The notes under the pieces: generated by a model
What the model was told of the DNA's origin: nothing
What the model saw: the letters and a program-made list of their open reading frames with translations, nothing else
Database searches by the model: none
In this document: one piece after another, positions 1-8,950 of the stretch
How the letters are laid out: every line of letters starts with the position of its first letter
Position numbering within the stretch: position 1 is the stretch's first letter
Translations under genes and position numbers: made by a program
Assembly: GCA_902489645.1 (NCBI GenBank)
Contig: CABUAW010000034.1
Span: forward strand, 1 to 27,922
DNA from: an uncultured Lachnospiraceae bacterium
Lineage (GTDB): Bacteria; Bacillota; Clostridia; Lachnospirales; Lachnospiraceae
DNA: 27,922 bases
Direction of reading: 5' to 3'

Positions 1-1830
1 ATGGTCTCCGCGTTCAATAATCCGGCCATGGTCCAAGACAATAATAACATTGGAATTTTTGACCGTTGAAAGACGGTGCGCAATTACGAATACGGTGCGG
101 CCTTCCATCAGGGCGTCCATTCCCCGCTGAACAATCGCTTCCGTACGTGTATCGATGGAGGACGTCGCCTCGTCCATAATCATAACCGGAGGGTCGGCCA
201 CCGCCGCACGGGCAATTGACAAAAGCTGCCGCTGTCCCTGAGAAAGATTTGCTCCGTTTCCGGTAAGAAGCGTCTGGTAACCTTCCGGCAAACGTGTAAT
301 AAAATCATCCGCTCCGGCCAGCTTTGCCGCCGCAATACATTCCTCGTCACTGGCATCCAGCTTGCCATACCGGATATTTTCCATAACCGTACCGGTAAAC
401 AGATTCGTATCCTGCAATACAATGCCAAGCGCATGACGCAGGTCACTCTTCTTAATTTTATTAATATTGATTCCGTCATATCGGATTTTGCCATCCGCAA
501 TATCATAAAAACGATTTAACAGGTTTGTAATTGTCGTTTTGCCTGCGCCTGTTGCGCCGACGAAGGCCACCTTCTGACCCGGTTTGGCATACAAACTAAT
601 ATCATGCAGTACGGTCTTGCCTTCTTCATAGGCAAAATCCACATTAAACAGCCGGACATCCCCCGTAAGCTCCGCATAGGTAACCGTTCCGTCCGCTTTA
701 TGCGGATGCTTCCATGCCCATCTTCCGGTACGTTCTTCACATTCGATTAACTGGCCATTTTCCTCACGGACATTGACCAGTGTCACATAACCGTCGTCCT
801 GCTCCGGCTGTTCATCCATCAGATTAAGAATTCTCTCCGTTCCGGCCAGTCCCATGACCACCGCATTAATCTGATTGGACACCTGATTAATTGCACCCAC
901 AAATTGTTTGGTCATATTCAAAAAAGGAACGACGATACTAATACTGATAGCCATACCGGAAATACTCACATTCGGCAGATTGAATATTAACAAAATACCG
1001 CCAACGACGGCAACAATAACATAAAGGATATTTCCAATATTATTGAGAATCGGAATCAGGGTATTGGCATATTTATTTGCGCGCTCGGACTCTTCAAATA
1101 ACTGTTCATTTAATTTATCAAAATCCGCTTCGCTTTCATCTTCATGACAGAACACCTTGACAACCTTCTGACCATTCATGATTTCTTCCACAAATCCCTC
1201 GACACGTCCAAGAGCGCTCTGCTGACGGAAAAAGTATCGGGCCGAACCGCCGCCGATTTTTCTCGTGATGATGAGCATAATCACTACCCCAAAAATCACA
1301 ACCAGCGCAAGCCACAGACAATAATACAGCATAATGCCAAGCACCGCGACAACCGTAACGGCCGAGACAAGAAGCTGGGGAAAACTCTGGGATATCATCT
1401 GACGCAGCGTATCGATATCATTCGTATAGTGACTCATAATATCTCCATGATTATTTGTGTCAAAATACTTGACAGGAAGCCGCTGCATGCCGTTAAACAT
1501 TTTTCCCCTCAGTTTTTTTAATGTTCCCTGTGTGATAATTGCCATCAACTGATTATAGGCAATTGTCGTCAAAAGAGAAACAACATAAAAGCCTCCCAGG
1601 ATTTCCACAAGAAAAATGATTTTCGGGCCTACCGTACGCCAATCCCCACTCTGCCAGTTATCCTCAATCACAGCAATGACATTCTGCATAAAAACCGTAG
1701 GAACCGCCGTAATCCCCGCGCTGAACACAATACACAGCACGGCGACCGGCAGCATCACCGGATAAAATTCCAGCATAATCCGCAGAAGCCGTCTTACGAT
1801 TCCTTTTTGTGCTTTTTTACTCGCCATCAT
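1..1830 (-). CDS. ABC multidrug exporter half-transporter, catalytic-site partner (3' end cut by window)
   Basis: This ORF is read from ATG ATG at 1830 to the window edge. It covers 610 codons and has no stop, so perhaps 10-20 residues are missing. The N-terminal ~320 residues are hydrophobic and fit a six-helix exporter domain. The C-terminal part is an ATPase domain: Walker A GATGAGKTT around residues 425-433, signature LSQGQRQ near 532, Walker B MDEATSS with the catalytic Glu near 555, and an H-loop AHRLST. Its Walker B Glu and H-loop His are intact, whereas the neighbouring half-transporter has lost both. The two therefore look like a heterodimeric exporter of the BmrCD/LmrCD/TM287-288 type. 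The start overlaps the preceding gene by 14 nt, implying translational coupling. The substrate is unknown; drugs or peptides are likely. Confidence 0.93.
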   Translation of the reverse strand, partial: MMASKKAQKGIVRRLLRIMLEFYPVMLPVAVLCIVFSAGITAVPTVFMQNVIAVIEDNWQSGDWRTVGPKIIFLVEILGGFYVVSLLTTIAYNQLMAIITQGTLKKLRGKMFNGMQRLPVKYFDTNNHGDIMSHYTNDIDTLRQMISQSFPQLLVSAVTVVAVLGIMLYYCLWLALVVIFGVVIMLIITRKIGGGSARYFFRQQSALGRVEGFVEEIMNGQKVVKVFCHEDESEADFDKLNEQLFEESERANKYANTLIPILNNIGNILYVIVAVVGGILLIFNLPNVSISGMAISISIVVPFLNMTKQFVGAINQVSNQINAVVMGLAGTERILNLMDEQPEQDDGYVTLVNVREENGQLIECEERTGRWAWKHPHKADGTVTYAELTGDVRLFNVDFAYEEGKTVLHDISLYAKPGQKVAFVGATGAGKTTITNLLNRFYDIADGKIRYDGININKIKKSDLRHALGIVLQDTNLFTGTVMENIRYGKLDASDEECIAAAKLAGADDFITRLPEGYQTLLTGNGANLSQGQRQLLSIARAAVADPPVMIMDEATSSIDTRTEAIVQRGMDALMEGRTVFVIAHRLSTVKNSNVIIVLDHGRIIERGDH

Positions 1831-3562
1831 TTCCACCTGCCTTATTCTGAGAAGTATAAATTTCACGGTAAATTTCATTATTTTCCATCAACTGTGCATG
1901 CGTTCCGACGGCGTTGATACGTCCGCCTTCCATAACGATGATACGGTCCGCATCTTCCACGGAAGCCGTACGCTGGGCAATAATGATTTTTGTCGTCTCC
2001 GGGATATATTCACGCATGGCTCTGCGGATTCTCGCATCCGTTCTCGTATCAACCGCACTGGTAGAATCATCCAAAATTAATATTTTCGGTTTCTTCAGCA
2101 ACGCCCTGGCGATACAGAGACGCTGCTTCTGACCGCCGGATACATTGGCGCCGCCCTGCTCAATATAGGTGTCATATCCGTCCGGAAACTGTGATATGAA
2201 TTCATCCGCGCAGGCCAGCTTACAGGCCTGTATCAGCTCCGCATCGCTTGCTTCTTTATTTCCCCAACGAAGATTGTCTTTAATCGTACCGGAAAACAGA
2301 ACATTTTTTTGAAGAACCACCGCCACCTGATTACGAAGTGTCTCCAAGTCATAATCTTTGACATTCACTCCGCCGACCTTTACAACCCCTTCCGTGACAT
2401 CATACAGACGGGATATCAACTGAATCAGAGAAGATTTTGAAGAGCCTGTTCCGCCAATAATTCCAATCGTTTCACCGGATTTAATCTCAAGATTAATATC
2501 CGAAAGCGCCATTCGTTCCGCTTTCAGGGAATATTTAAAGCTGACGTGGGAAAACTCAACGGAACCGTCCGCCACCTCGTACAACGGATTTTCAGGATTC
2601 GTCAACGTACTTTTTTCCGCAAGTATTTCCGCAATTCGTTTCGCCGATTCCGCAGCCATTGTAACCATAACAAAAATCATGGACAACATCATCAGACTGC
2701 TGAGCATCATAAATCCATAAGACAATAACGAGGATAACTGGCCCACATCCAGACTCAGTCCCCGGGTGGTAATAATCATATAGGAACCGAAGGATAAAAT
2801 AAATACCATGACCACGTACAGGCAAAACTGCATCAGCGGATTATTTAATGCAAGAATACGCTCTGCCTTTGTAAAGTCTGAACATACCTCTTCTGCGGCA
2901 ACGTCAAATTTCTCCTGCTCATAATCCTCTCGCACAAATGATTTTACTACCCGCATCGCTTTAATATTTTCCTGCACAGAACTGTTCAGTTTATCATACT
3001 TTTTAAATACCTTCTGAAATAAAGGAAGGGTTTTATAGACAATGAGCGACAGCCCCGCAATCAAAAACGGAACCACAAACAGAAAAACCCATGCCATCCG
3101 GCCGCCCATAATACAGGCCATAATAAATGCAAAAATAACCATGAGCGGCGCGCGGATTGCGCTCCTTATAATCATCATATAAGCGTTCTGAACATTGGTA
3201 ATATCTGTCGTCAGTCGCGTGACGAGCGACGACGTCAGAAATTTATCAATATTTTCAAAGGAATAGGACTGAATACTGTGAAACATATCCTTTCGGAGAT
3301 TTTTCGCCAGTCCGCAGGAGGCCGTTGCACAGGCCGAACCGGCAAAAGCCCCGAACATCAGGGATAAAACCGCCAAAATGACCAGCACAACGCCATATTT
3401 TGTAATGACTGCAAGTTCGCATCCGTCCTTTATTTCATTCACCAGGGCAGCAATCATAAATGGAATAATACATTCCATGACAACCTCCAAAGATACCAGA
3501 ATGGGGGTTGCAATCGCATACTTTTTATATTCTCTGATACTTTTACCAAGTTCCCGTATCAT
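1817..3562 (-). CDS. ABC multidrug exporter half-transporter with degenerate ATPase site
   Basis: A 581-residue half-transporter from ATG 3562; an in-frame TTG at 3571 overlaps the upstream MATE stop and is a possible alternative start. It has an N-terminal membrane domain (~1-310) and a C-terminal ATPase domain. Walker A reads GGTGSSKSS (Lys376), with Ser where Gly is usual. The signature VSGGQKQR is canonical. Walker B ends in Asp498-Asp499, so the catalytic Glu is Asp, and the H-loop His is Gln530 (AQRTAS). These changes are those of the non-catalytic subunit of heterodimeric ABC exporters. The gene is sandwiched in one operon between a MATE exporter and its ABC partner, probably under the divergent HxlR regulator. 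Confidence 0.95.
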   Translation of the reverse strand: MIRELGKSIREYKKYAIATPILVSLEVVMECIIPFMIAALVNEIKDGCELAVITKYGVVLVILAVLSLMFGAFAGSACATASCGLAKNLRKDMFHSIQSYSFENIDKFLTSSLVTRLTTDITNVQNAYMMIIRSAIRAPLMVIFAFIMACIMGGRMAWVFLFVVPFLIAGLSLIVYKTLPLFQKVFKKYDKLNSSVQENIKAMRVVKSFVREDYEQEKFDVAAEEVCSDFTKAERILALNNPLMQFCLYVVMVFILSFGSYMIITTRGLSLDVGQLSSLLSYGFMMLSSLMMLSMIFVMVTMAAESAKRIAEILAEKSTLTNPENPLYEVADGSVEFSHVSFKYSLKAERMALSDINLEIKSGETIGIIGGTGSSKSSLIQLISRLYDVTEGVVKVGGVNVKDYDLETLRNQVAVVLQKNVLFSGTIKDNLRWGNKEASDAELIQACKLACADEFISQFPDGYDTYIEQGGANVSGGQKQRLCIARALLKKPKILILDDSTSAVDTRTDARIRRAMREYIPETTKIIIAQRTASVEDADRIIVMEGGRINAVGTHAQLMENNEIYREIYTSQNKAGGNDGE

Positions 3563-3567
3563 ATATC

Positions 3568-4947
3568 TCAACCATTCCTTTCCGTTTCTTTTCTCATAAC
3601 AATCAAATAAATAATAAATAAAACAAAGGCCGTCGCATTTTCAGTCACCGGCTGACTGATGACAATGCCGCCAATCCCTTTGAGATTTGCCAGCAGTACC
3701 ATGACCGGCGTAAGTAAAAAGCCTTTATTAATGATAGTGTTTGCCATCGAAATCTGCCATTTACCAATCGACTGGAAAACCGCGTTAAACAATTCGATAA
3801 AACCAAAACCAATGATACAGAAAATCCATACCCGCAGATAGGAAACCGCCACAGGAACCGATTCCCCGGAAGGAATCAGAATATTAACAATAGCCACCGG
3901 AGCGACCGCCACAAGAATCTGACACGCTAAAATCCACGCAGCCATGACGACAATGCCGCCGTTTATAATGGATTTTACACGTTTTAAAAGACCTGCAGCG
4001 TAATTATAGGCAACGACCGGACGGATACCCTGTGCAATGCCGACGCAAATCTGCATAAAGGCATTTCCGATTTTCTGGACAACTCCCCAGGCCGCCAACT
4101 CTACCTGACCGCCCAAAATATTGAAATAATAATTACGTGTAAAATCACATATATCCATAAACAACAGTACCAGACCGGCCGCAACGCCCACTGAAAGAAC
4201 CCGTTTGCATACTTTGCCCCTTACCCGGTAATACTTCGGATGAAAACAGACAACCGTGGTTTTCCGGCGTAAGTAGTACATGACCAGATAAAATGCAAAG
4301 GAAATATAATTTGCAATACAGGTTGCCAGCCCTGCGCCCGCAACACCCATATGACATCCAAATATGAAAACCGGGTCTAAAATAACATTTAAAAGTCCGG
4401 CGCCGGCGATACCGACGGCTGAAATTTTCGATTCCCCTTCCGCCAAAAACAACTGGGAAAGCACCTGGGACAATACAAGCGGAACACAGGCCATATGGAA
4501 GGTCCAGAACAGATAATCCTTACAAAAATTAACCGAATTTTCATCGGCGCCAATCATATACAACAGCGGCTCCTTCACGGCCAAAAGAATTAATGAAACA
4601 ACAATGGCTGCTCCGCATGCCGTATAAATGGAAAATGCGGAAAAAGTTTTTGCCCCTTCCCTGTTTTCTCTTCCAAGCTCCGAGGCCATATTCGCATTGC
4701 CCCCTGCGCCAAATATCGTTCCGAGACAGGAAGCCAGCATAACTACCGGAAATGTAATGGTCATCGCTGAAATCTGAAACGTATCTCCTGTCCTTCCCAC
4801 AAAAAAAGCGTCAGCCAGATTCAGAATAAGAAATGTCAACTGGCTGAGCGCGGCGGGAATAATAAACTTCGCGAGAACTTTTGGTATGGAATACTTTGTA
4901 AAGGCCTCTTCCTGTGCCAAAAATTCTTTTTCTTTATTTTTACCCAA
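3568..4947 (-). CDS. MATE family multidrug efflux protein, first gene of the HxlR-controlled efflux operon
   Basis: A polytopic membrane protein of 459 residues, about twelve hydrophobic segments, and the normal MATE (MatE/NorM-DinF-like) length. The N-terminal half holds the family pattern SQLTFLILNLADAFFVGRTGD and IFGAGGNANMASELGREN. It should exchange drugs for Na+ or H+ at the cytoplasmic membrane. I place the start at TTG 4947 because AAGGAGG lies 8 nt upstream. The longer in-frame start at 5016 falls inside the -35 box of the promoter and so cannot be translated from it. The stop lies just ahead of the ABC half-transporter, so the genes are probably coupled. The substrate cannot be told from sequence. 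Confidence 0.93.
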   Translation of the reverse strand: MGKNKEKEFLAQEEAFTKYSIPKVLAKFIIPAALSQLTFLILNLADAFFVGRTGDTFQISAMTITFPVVMLASCLGTIFGAGGNANMASELGRENREGAKTFSAFSIYTACGAAIVVSLILLAVKEPLLYMIGADENSVNFCKDYLFWTFHMACVPLVLSQVLSQLFLAEGESKISAVGIAGAGLLNVILDPVFIFGCHMGVAGAGLATCIANYISFAFYLVMYYLRRKTTVVCFHPKYYRVRGKVCKRVLSVGVAAGLVLLFMDICDFTRNYYFNILGGQVELAAWGVVQKIGNAFMQICVGIAQGIRPVVAYNYAAGLLKRVKSIINGGIVVMAAWILACQILVAVAPVAIVNILIPSGESVPVAVSYLRVWIFCIIGFGFIELFNAVFQSIGKWQISMANTIINKGFLLTPVMVLLANLKGIGGIVISQPVTENATAFVLFIIYLIVMRKETERNG

Positions 4948-4987
4948 AACAACTACCTCCTTGACAATAAACCAAATGATGCTTATA

Positions 4988-5016
4988 TTTATAACATGGT
5001 AGTTAAAAACTATCAA
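4988..5016 (-). promoter_or_regulatory. Sigma-A promoter of the MATE-ABC efflux operon
   Basis: On the minus strand TTGATA (5016-5011) is followed after exactly 17 bp by TATAAA (4993-4988). Transcription should begin near 4981, giving a leader of about 34 nt to the TTG start at 4947. The promoter sits in the gap between the efflux operon and the divergent HxlR gene. Confidence 0.8.
4998..5014. promoter_or_regulatory. Candidate operator for the HxlR-type regulator
   Basis: Imperfect palindrome GGTAGTT-AAA-AACTATC, with six of seven positions matching. It covers the spacer and part of the -35 of the efflux promoter, where a bound repressor would block polymerase. A second short perfect palindrome, TACT-T-AGTA, lies at 5033-5041 on the side of the regulator gene. 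That these are the binding sites is inference from position and symmetry. Confidence 0.45.
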
Positions 5017-5075
5017 GTACGCAGTTCATCCCTACTTAGTATGCTATAAGCTACCAATGTCACGGAGGTTTTCAT

Positions 5076-5435
5076 ATGGAAAGATATAAAATGATGAAAG
5101 AAATTAATGAAATACTGGATAATCCTGAAACTAAAGCCCAGGTAGACAAAATCATACCGCTTTTACACGGTAAATGGGAATTACAGATTATGCTTGAAGT
5201 ATGCCGGGCTGATGTCTTAAGGTTTGGAGAATATAAAAAAAGACTTCCCCGCATTACCAACAGCGTCTTAACAGCCGCCTTACGCAATCTGGAAGCATGG
5301 GGGCTGATTACACGTACACAGTACAATGAAATCCCGCCCCGCGTCGAATATGCGCCCACTGAAAAAGGGAAGAGTTTATTGCCAATCTGCTATGAAATTG
5401 TAAAATGGGGAGCCAAAAACAGCCTGAACGATTAG
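5076..5435 (+). CDS. HxlR family winged-helix transcriptional regulator
   Basis: A 119-residue protein from ATG 5076, with GGAGG at 5064-5068. It matches the HxlR family over its length: HGKWELQIMLEV (31-42), the recognition-helix region RLPRITNSVLTAALRNLE, and the wing ending PRVEYAPTEKGKSLLP. Family members are dimeric repressors or activators, often responding to aldehydes, quinones or oxidants through cysteine. Two cysteines are present here, Cys43 and Cys105, neither at the very N-terminus as in YodB/HypR. The gene is transcribed away from the MATE-ABC operon, with candidate operators between them. The likely role is control of that efflux operon and of itself. Its stop lies only 5 bp from that of the convergent MATE gene. 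Confidence 0.93.
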   Translation: MERYKMMKEINEILDNPETKAQVDKIIPLLHGKWELQIMLEVCRADVLRFGEYKKRLPRITNSVLTAALRNLEAWGLITRTQYNEIPPRVEYAPTEKGKSLLPICYEIVKWGAKNSLND

Positions 5436-5440
5436 CCCCC

Positions 5441-6796
5441 CTATACATTCGGACAAAGCGGTAAAATATTCTTTTTGTATACTTTGACAAAATAGATAAT
5501 TTCCGCACAAGCCGTAATACTCCACGAAAAAATGTATAACAGATATAAGGAAGGTACTGTCTGAAAATAGGCAAAAACCGTATAAATCCATATAATCCGA
5601 AATATACAGGAACCCAAAAGAACAATCAAGGTAGGTACCATGCTCTTTCCAAGGGCCCGCGATGCCGCAATCGTACAGTCCATAAACGCCGAAAAACCAA
5701 AAAACAGCCCCATAAAGGTTATCCGGTACATTCCGGCTTCAATGACCGCCGAATCACTGGTAAAGAATCTCAGGAAAGAACGCCCGAATACAACCATCAA
5801 AATGCCTAAAACAAGGCCGCTGCCAAAGGCATATGCCAGGCTGAACAAATAGCTTTTCCGAATACGCTCTTTTTTCCCGGCGCCATAGTTTTGCCCCATA
5901 AAGCTGCCGCATGCCGTGTAAAAGGCCATCATCACACTAAATACAATCGCATCTTCATTCATGGCCGCCGCATTGCCTGCGACAAAGGTGGCGCTGAAGG
6001 AATTGACGCCCGTCTGAATAAACAGATTTGCCATCTGGAAAATCGCATTCTGAACCCCGGCCGGAACGCCAATATGTACAATCGACCTGGCATTCTTCCC
6101 GCTTATATGAAGCTCTTTGCTCTGAAGCGCATAAGCCTCTTTACTTTTAATTAATGCCCGCACAATCAAAAATGCGGAAATATACTGGGAAATCACACTG
6201 GCGGCCGCCACCCCGGCCACATCCATATGACACACAATAACAAAAAAGAGATTCAGCGCCACATTCGAAACCCCGGCGGCAGACAGATAATATAAAGGGC
6301 GTTTTGTCTCACCGACGGCGCTGAACACCGCATTTCCATAATTATAAACAGCTAAGGCCGGCATCCCTAAAAAATAAATCCGAATATAAAGAATCGCCCC
6401 GCCAAGCAGCTCCTCTTTTGTTTGAAGCATCAAAAGAATTCCCCTGGAGAATAGCCATCCTCCCGCCAAAAGCAGTAGTCCGGCGCCTATGCTGAGCAGA
6501 AACGCCGTATGAACCGTTTTTCCAAGATTTTCCCTGTCCCTCGCTCCAAAATGCCGCGCCGTCAATACATTAATTCCCCCGGACAAACCAATAAGAAAAT
6601 CTGTAAACATCGTCACCAGTGTTGTTGTGGAACCCACGGAGCCAAGGGCCGCTGTTCCGGCAAACTTTCCCAACACCGCAACATCCGCCATATTAAATAA
6701 AACCTGTAAAAGATTCGAAAATATCAACGGAATACTGAAAAATAAAATCTGTTTTCCAAGAGGACCCTTTGTCAAATCCTGTGTCTCTTTCTGCAT
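5441..6796 (-). CDS. MATE family efflux transporter (second copy)
   Basis: A membrane protein of 451 residues from ATG 6796, preceded by a GGGGGG run about 9 nt upstream; an in-frame TTG at 6814 is less likely. It shows the N-terminal MATE pattern (IPLIFSNLLQVLFNMADVAVLG), the conserved GLSGGINVLTARHFGARDR, and a second matching half containing GQNYGAGKKERIRKS. It is only distantly similar to the other MATE protein here, so it is not a recent duplicate. It lies 47 bp downstream of a flavodoxin-like reductase gene on the same strand and is probably co-transcribed with it. It is convergent with the HxlR gene. The substrate is unknown. Confidence 0.93.
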   Translation of the reverse strand: MQKETQDLTKGPLGKQILFFSIPLIFSNLLQVLFNMADVAVLGKFAGTAALGSVGSTTTLVTMFTDFLIGLSGGINVLTARHFGARDRENLGKTVHTAFLLSIGAGLLLLAGGWLFSRGILLMLQTKEELLGGAILYIRIYFLGMPALAVYNYGNAVFSAVGETKRPLYYLSAAGVSNVALNLFFVIVCHMDVAGVAAASVISQYISAFLIVRALIKSKEAYALQSKELHISGKNARSIVHIGVPAGVQNAIFQMANLFIQTGVNSFSATFVAGNAAAMNEDAIVFSVMMAFYTACGSFMGQNYGAGKKERIRKSYLFSLAYAFGSGLVLGILMVVFGRSFLRFFTSDSAVIEAGMYRITFMGLFFGFSAFMDCTIAASRALGKSMVPTLIVLLGSCIFRIIWIYTVFAYFQTVPSLYLLYIFSWSITACAEIIYFVKVYKKNILPLCPNV

Positions 6797-6843
6797 GTAT
6801 ACATCCCCCCGCAATGATATTCTATAAATCCTTTGGACATCTG

Positions 6844-7380
6844 CTATCGCAGATTCTTTCCCAGCCGATATGCCTGTTCCGGGTAATCCGTCTTATTCAA
6901 AGCGTCAACATCACCGCAGACCGCTCCAACCAGAATACCGGCAATATGCCATCCCAGATAGCTCGTCATACCCCTGAAAGCAGCAATCGCTCCTTCGGCA
7001 GATTCCATAGTCTCATCGGCCATTGTCACCATCAATACCGCCTTTTTAGGCGTATGTAATGCCATATCATTGGCATAAAAACGGTCGATGACCGCTTTTA
7101 TCTGTGCATTCATCGCATAATAGTAAATTGGCGAAATAAAAATGATTGCATCCGCATCTAACAATTGAGGGTTCAATTCCTCCATATCATCCTTAAACAC
7201 ACATCCCGTATTTGTATCGTGACATTTCTCACAGCCGATACACGGATGTACATCTTTAAATGCCGCATCAAAACGGCAGACCTCATGGCCGGCTTCCGCT
7301 GCTCCTTTGATAAACTCTTTGGCCAGCACGGCCGTTGTACCATTCCGGTGTGCGCTTCCTGTAATTACTAAAACTTTCAT
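6844..7380 (-). CDS. Flavodoxin-like NAD(P)H-dependent FMN reductase with cysteine cluster
   Basis: A 178-residue protein from ATG 7380 with an AGGAGG site. Residues 1-20 read MKVLVITGSAHRNGTTAVLA, the flavin phosphate-binding loop of the NADPH-dependent FMN reductase/flavodoxin_2 families. The next conserved stretch, ISPIYYYAMNAQIKAVIDRF, matches the family's flavin-contact region. Cys47, Cys50 and Cys53 (PCIGCEKC) plus Cys60 form a cluster like that of iron-sulfur flavoproteins, so an Fe-S centre is possible but not certain. It probably reduces quinones, nitro compounds or disulfides in the cytoplasm. It precedes a MATE exporter, suggesting a shared detoxification role. Confidence 0.88.
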   Translation of the reverse strand: MKVLVITGSAHRNGTTAVLAKEFIKGAAEAGHEVCRFDAAFKDVHPCIGCEKCHDTNTGCVFKDDMEELNPQLLDADAIIFISPIYYYAMNAQIKAVIDRFYANDMALHTPKKAVLMVTMADETMESAEGAIAAFRGMTSYLGWHIAGILVGAVCGDVDALNKTDYPEQAYRLGKNLR

Positions 7381-7441
7381 AAAAACCTCCTGGCTTATTC
7401 TATTTCTTATTTTTCTCTAAAATCCTGCAAAATTCTAAAAA

Positions 7442-8857
7442 TCAACATGTCCTGGTAAGAAGAGCGATACTTTCTGTATGCACCGTTTCAGGGAACATAT
7501 CCACGCACTGAACGCGTTCCACCCGATATCCCCCCGCTAAAAGAGCCTCAATATCTCTGGCCAAGCTAGACGGCTTACAGGAGATATACACCATCCTTGG
7601 CACCTGATACCGAATAATCTTTTCCAATGCTTTCGGATGGATGCCATCCCGGGGCGGGTCAAGAACGATAAAATCAGGTTTTTCGTCCACATCGTCGAGG
7701 ACCTTCAAGACATCCCCGGCAATAAATTCGCAATTGTCCAAATGATTAAGCACCGCATTTTCCCTGGCAGCCTTCACGGCTTCCTCAACAATCTCCACAC
7801 CGATAACTTTTTTTGAAACATCGGCAAGAATTTGGGCGATGGTTCCGGTGCCGCTATACAAATCAAAAACCGTCATATCCTTTGTGCTGCCGATATAGCT
7901 TCGGGCTGCCGAATAAAGCACTTCGGCTCCAAGGGAATTGGTCTGAAAAAAGGAAAATGGCGTAATTTTGAATTGAAGTCCGAGAATCGTCTCATAAAAA
8001 TAATCTTTGCCATAAAGAATCCGGGTTTCGTCACTCTGAACCACGTCAGCCAGCGAATCATTAATAATATGCAAAATACCTGTCACATGGCCTTCCAGTT
8101 TAAGGTTTAAAAGGCGGCTCACAAGTTCCGTAAAATCGTGGTCAATCTGACTGGAGGTTACAAGATTGACAAGAATGTCTCCTGTAGTCTGGGCCCGGCG
8201 CACAAGCAGATGCCGCAAATATCCCTGATGGCTCATTTTTCGATAGTAAGTCAGATTTTTTTCCTCACAATACCCCAGAACAACAGTAAGAATTTTTGTA
8301 AAGTCCGCATGGACAATTTTACAGTCTGCCGTTGTCAATACATCATAGGTACTGCCTTTTTTATGAAGTCCGAGAGTTAAAGGACCATCTTTCACCGCAT
8401 CGCCGAAGGAAAATTCCATCTTATTTCGATAGCCAAATTCCAGAGGACTCCCATGAATTCCCTCAAACACATAATCCGCTTCATCCGGTGCGTCAGCTTT
8501 CACCTGGCCGCCGCGAATCAGGGCCTCCTCAATCAATGTTCGAACCTGTCCGGCCTTCATTGACAACTGCTCTTCATAGGTCATTGTCTGATACATACAT
8601 CCGCCGCAGGCCGGAAATTCATCACATACCGGCTCCCTGGTCTCTTTTTCCGACTTTTCGAGGACCTGCAGAAGTCGGCCCTCACAACGGTTTTTCCGTT
8701 TTTTATTAATCTGAAACCGAACTTTTTGTCCTGGTATACCATTCTTCACAATGACGCGGACCGGCTCTTCCTCGTTTTCTTCTTTTACCCATACAATACC
8801 TTTATTCGGAAATTCGATATTCTCAATAATCCCCTCTAAAATCTCACCTTTTTTCAT
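7442..8857 (-). CDS. rlmD: 23S rRNA (uracil-C5)-methyltransferase, RlmD/RlmCD family
   Basis: A 471-residue S-adenosylmethionine-dependent enzyme of the TrmA/RlmC/RlmD family, which methylates C5 of a uracil in 23S rRNA. An N-terminal TRAM-like RNA-binding domain (~1-65) is followed by an iron-sulfur motif with Cys78, Cys84 and Cys87, and a later Cys in DCKIV. The methyltransferase fold carries FDLYSGTGTIAQ and DPPRDGIHPKAL. The nucleophile Cys lies in YISCKPSSLARD, where many relatives have SCNP. The C-terminal HTESIALL holds the conserved Glu. ATG 8857 begins the TRAM domain and has AAGGA 11 nt upstream; an earlier in-frame start would overlap the terminator of the preceding gene. Whether it acts at U1939, U747 or both cannot be decided here. 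Confidence 0.93.
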   Translation of the reverse strand: MKKGEILEGIIENIEFPNKGIVWVKEENEEEPVRVIVKNGIPGQKVRFQINKKRKNRCEGRLLQVLEKSEKETREPVCDEFPACGGCMYQTMTYEEQLSMKAGQVRTLIEEALIRGGQVKADAPDEADYVFEGIHGSPLEFGYRNKMEFSFGDAVKDGPLTLGLHKKGSTYDVLTTADCKIVHADFTKILTVVLGYCEEKNLTYYRKMSHQGYLRHLLVRRAQTTGDILVNLVTSSQIDHDFTELVSRLLNLKLEGHVTGILHIINDSLADVVQSDETRILYGKDYFYETILGLQFKITPFSFFQTNSLGAEVLYSAARSYIGSTKDMTVFDLYSGTGTIAQILADVSKKVIGVEIVEEAVKAARENAVLNHLDNCEFIAGDVLKVLDDVDEKPDFIVLDPPRDGIHPKALEKIIRYQVPRMVYISCKPSSLARDIEALLAGGYRVERVQCVDMFPETVHTESIALLTRTC

Positions 8858-8892
8858 GCGTTCACATATCCTTCTAAAAACTTTTATAGAGT

Positions 8893-8926
8893 AAAAAAGG
8901 GATGCTGAATCTGGATTCAACATCCC
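8893..8926 (-). terminator. Rho-independent terminator after the small acidic membrane-protein gene
   Basis: On the minus strand the stem GGGATGTTGAATC/GATTCAGCATCCC, with a two-base mismatch, is followed by TTTTTT. It lies 25 bp past the stop at 8951. It also sits 36 bp ahead of the rlmD start, and no convincing rlmD promoter follows it, so rlmD may depend partly on read-through. Confidence 0.85.
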
Positions 8927-8950
8927 CATTTTGTTGGTATCTAAGTATAA

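Noticed and set aside
1144..1521. Plus-strand open frame of 125 codons inside the first ABC gene
   Set aside because: It runs antisense to a well-supported exporter, has no ribosome site and no recognisable protein features.
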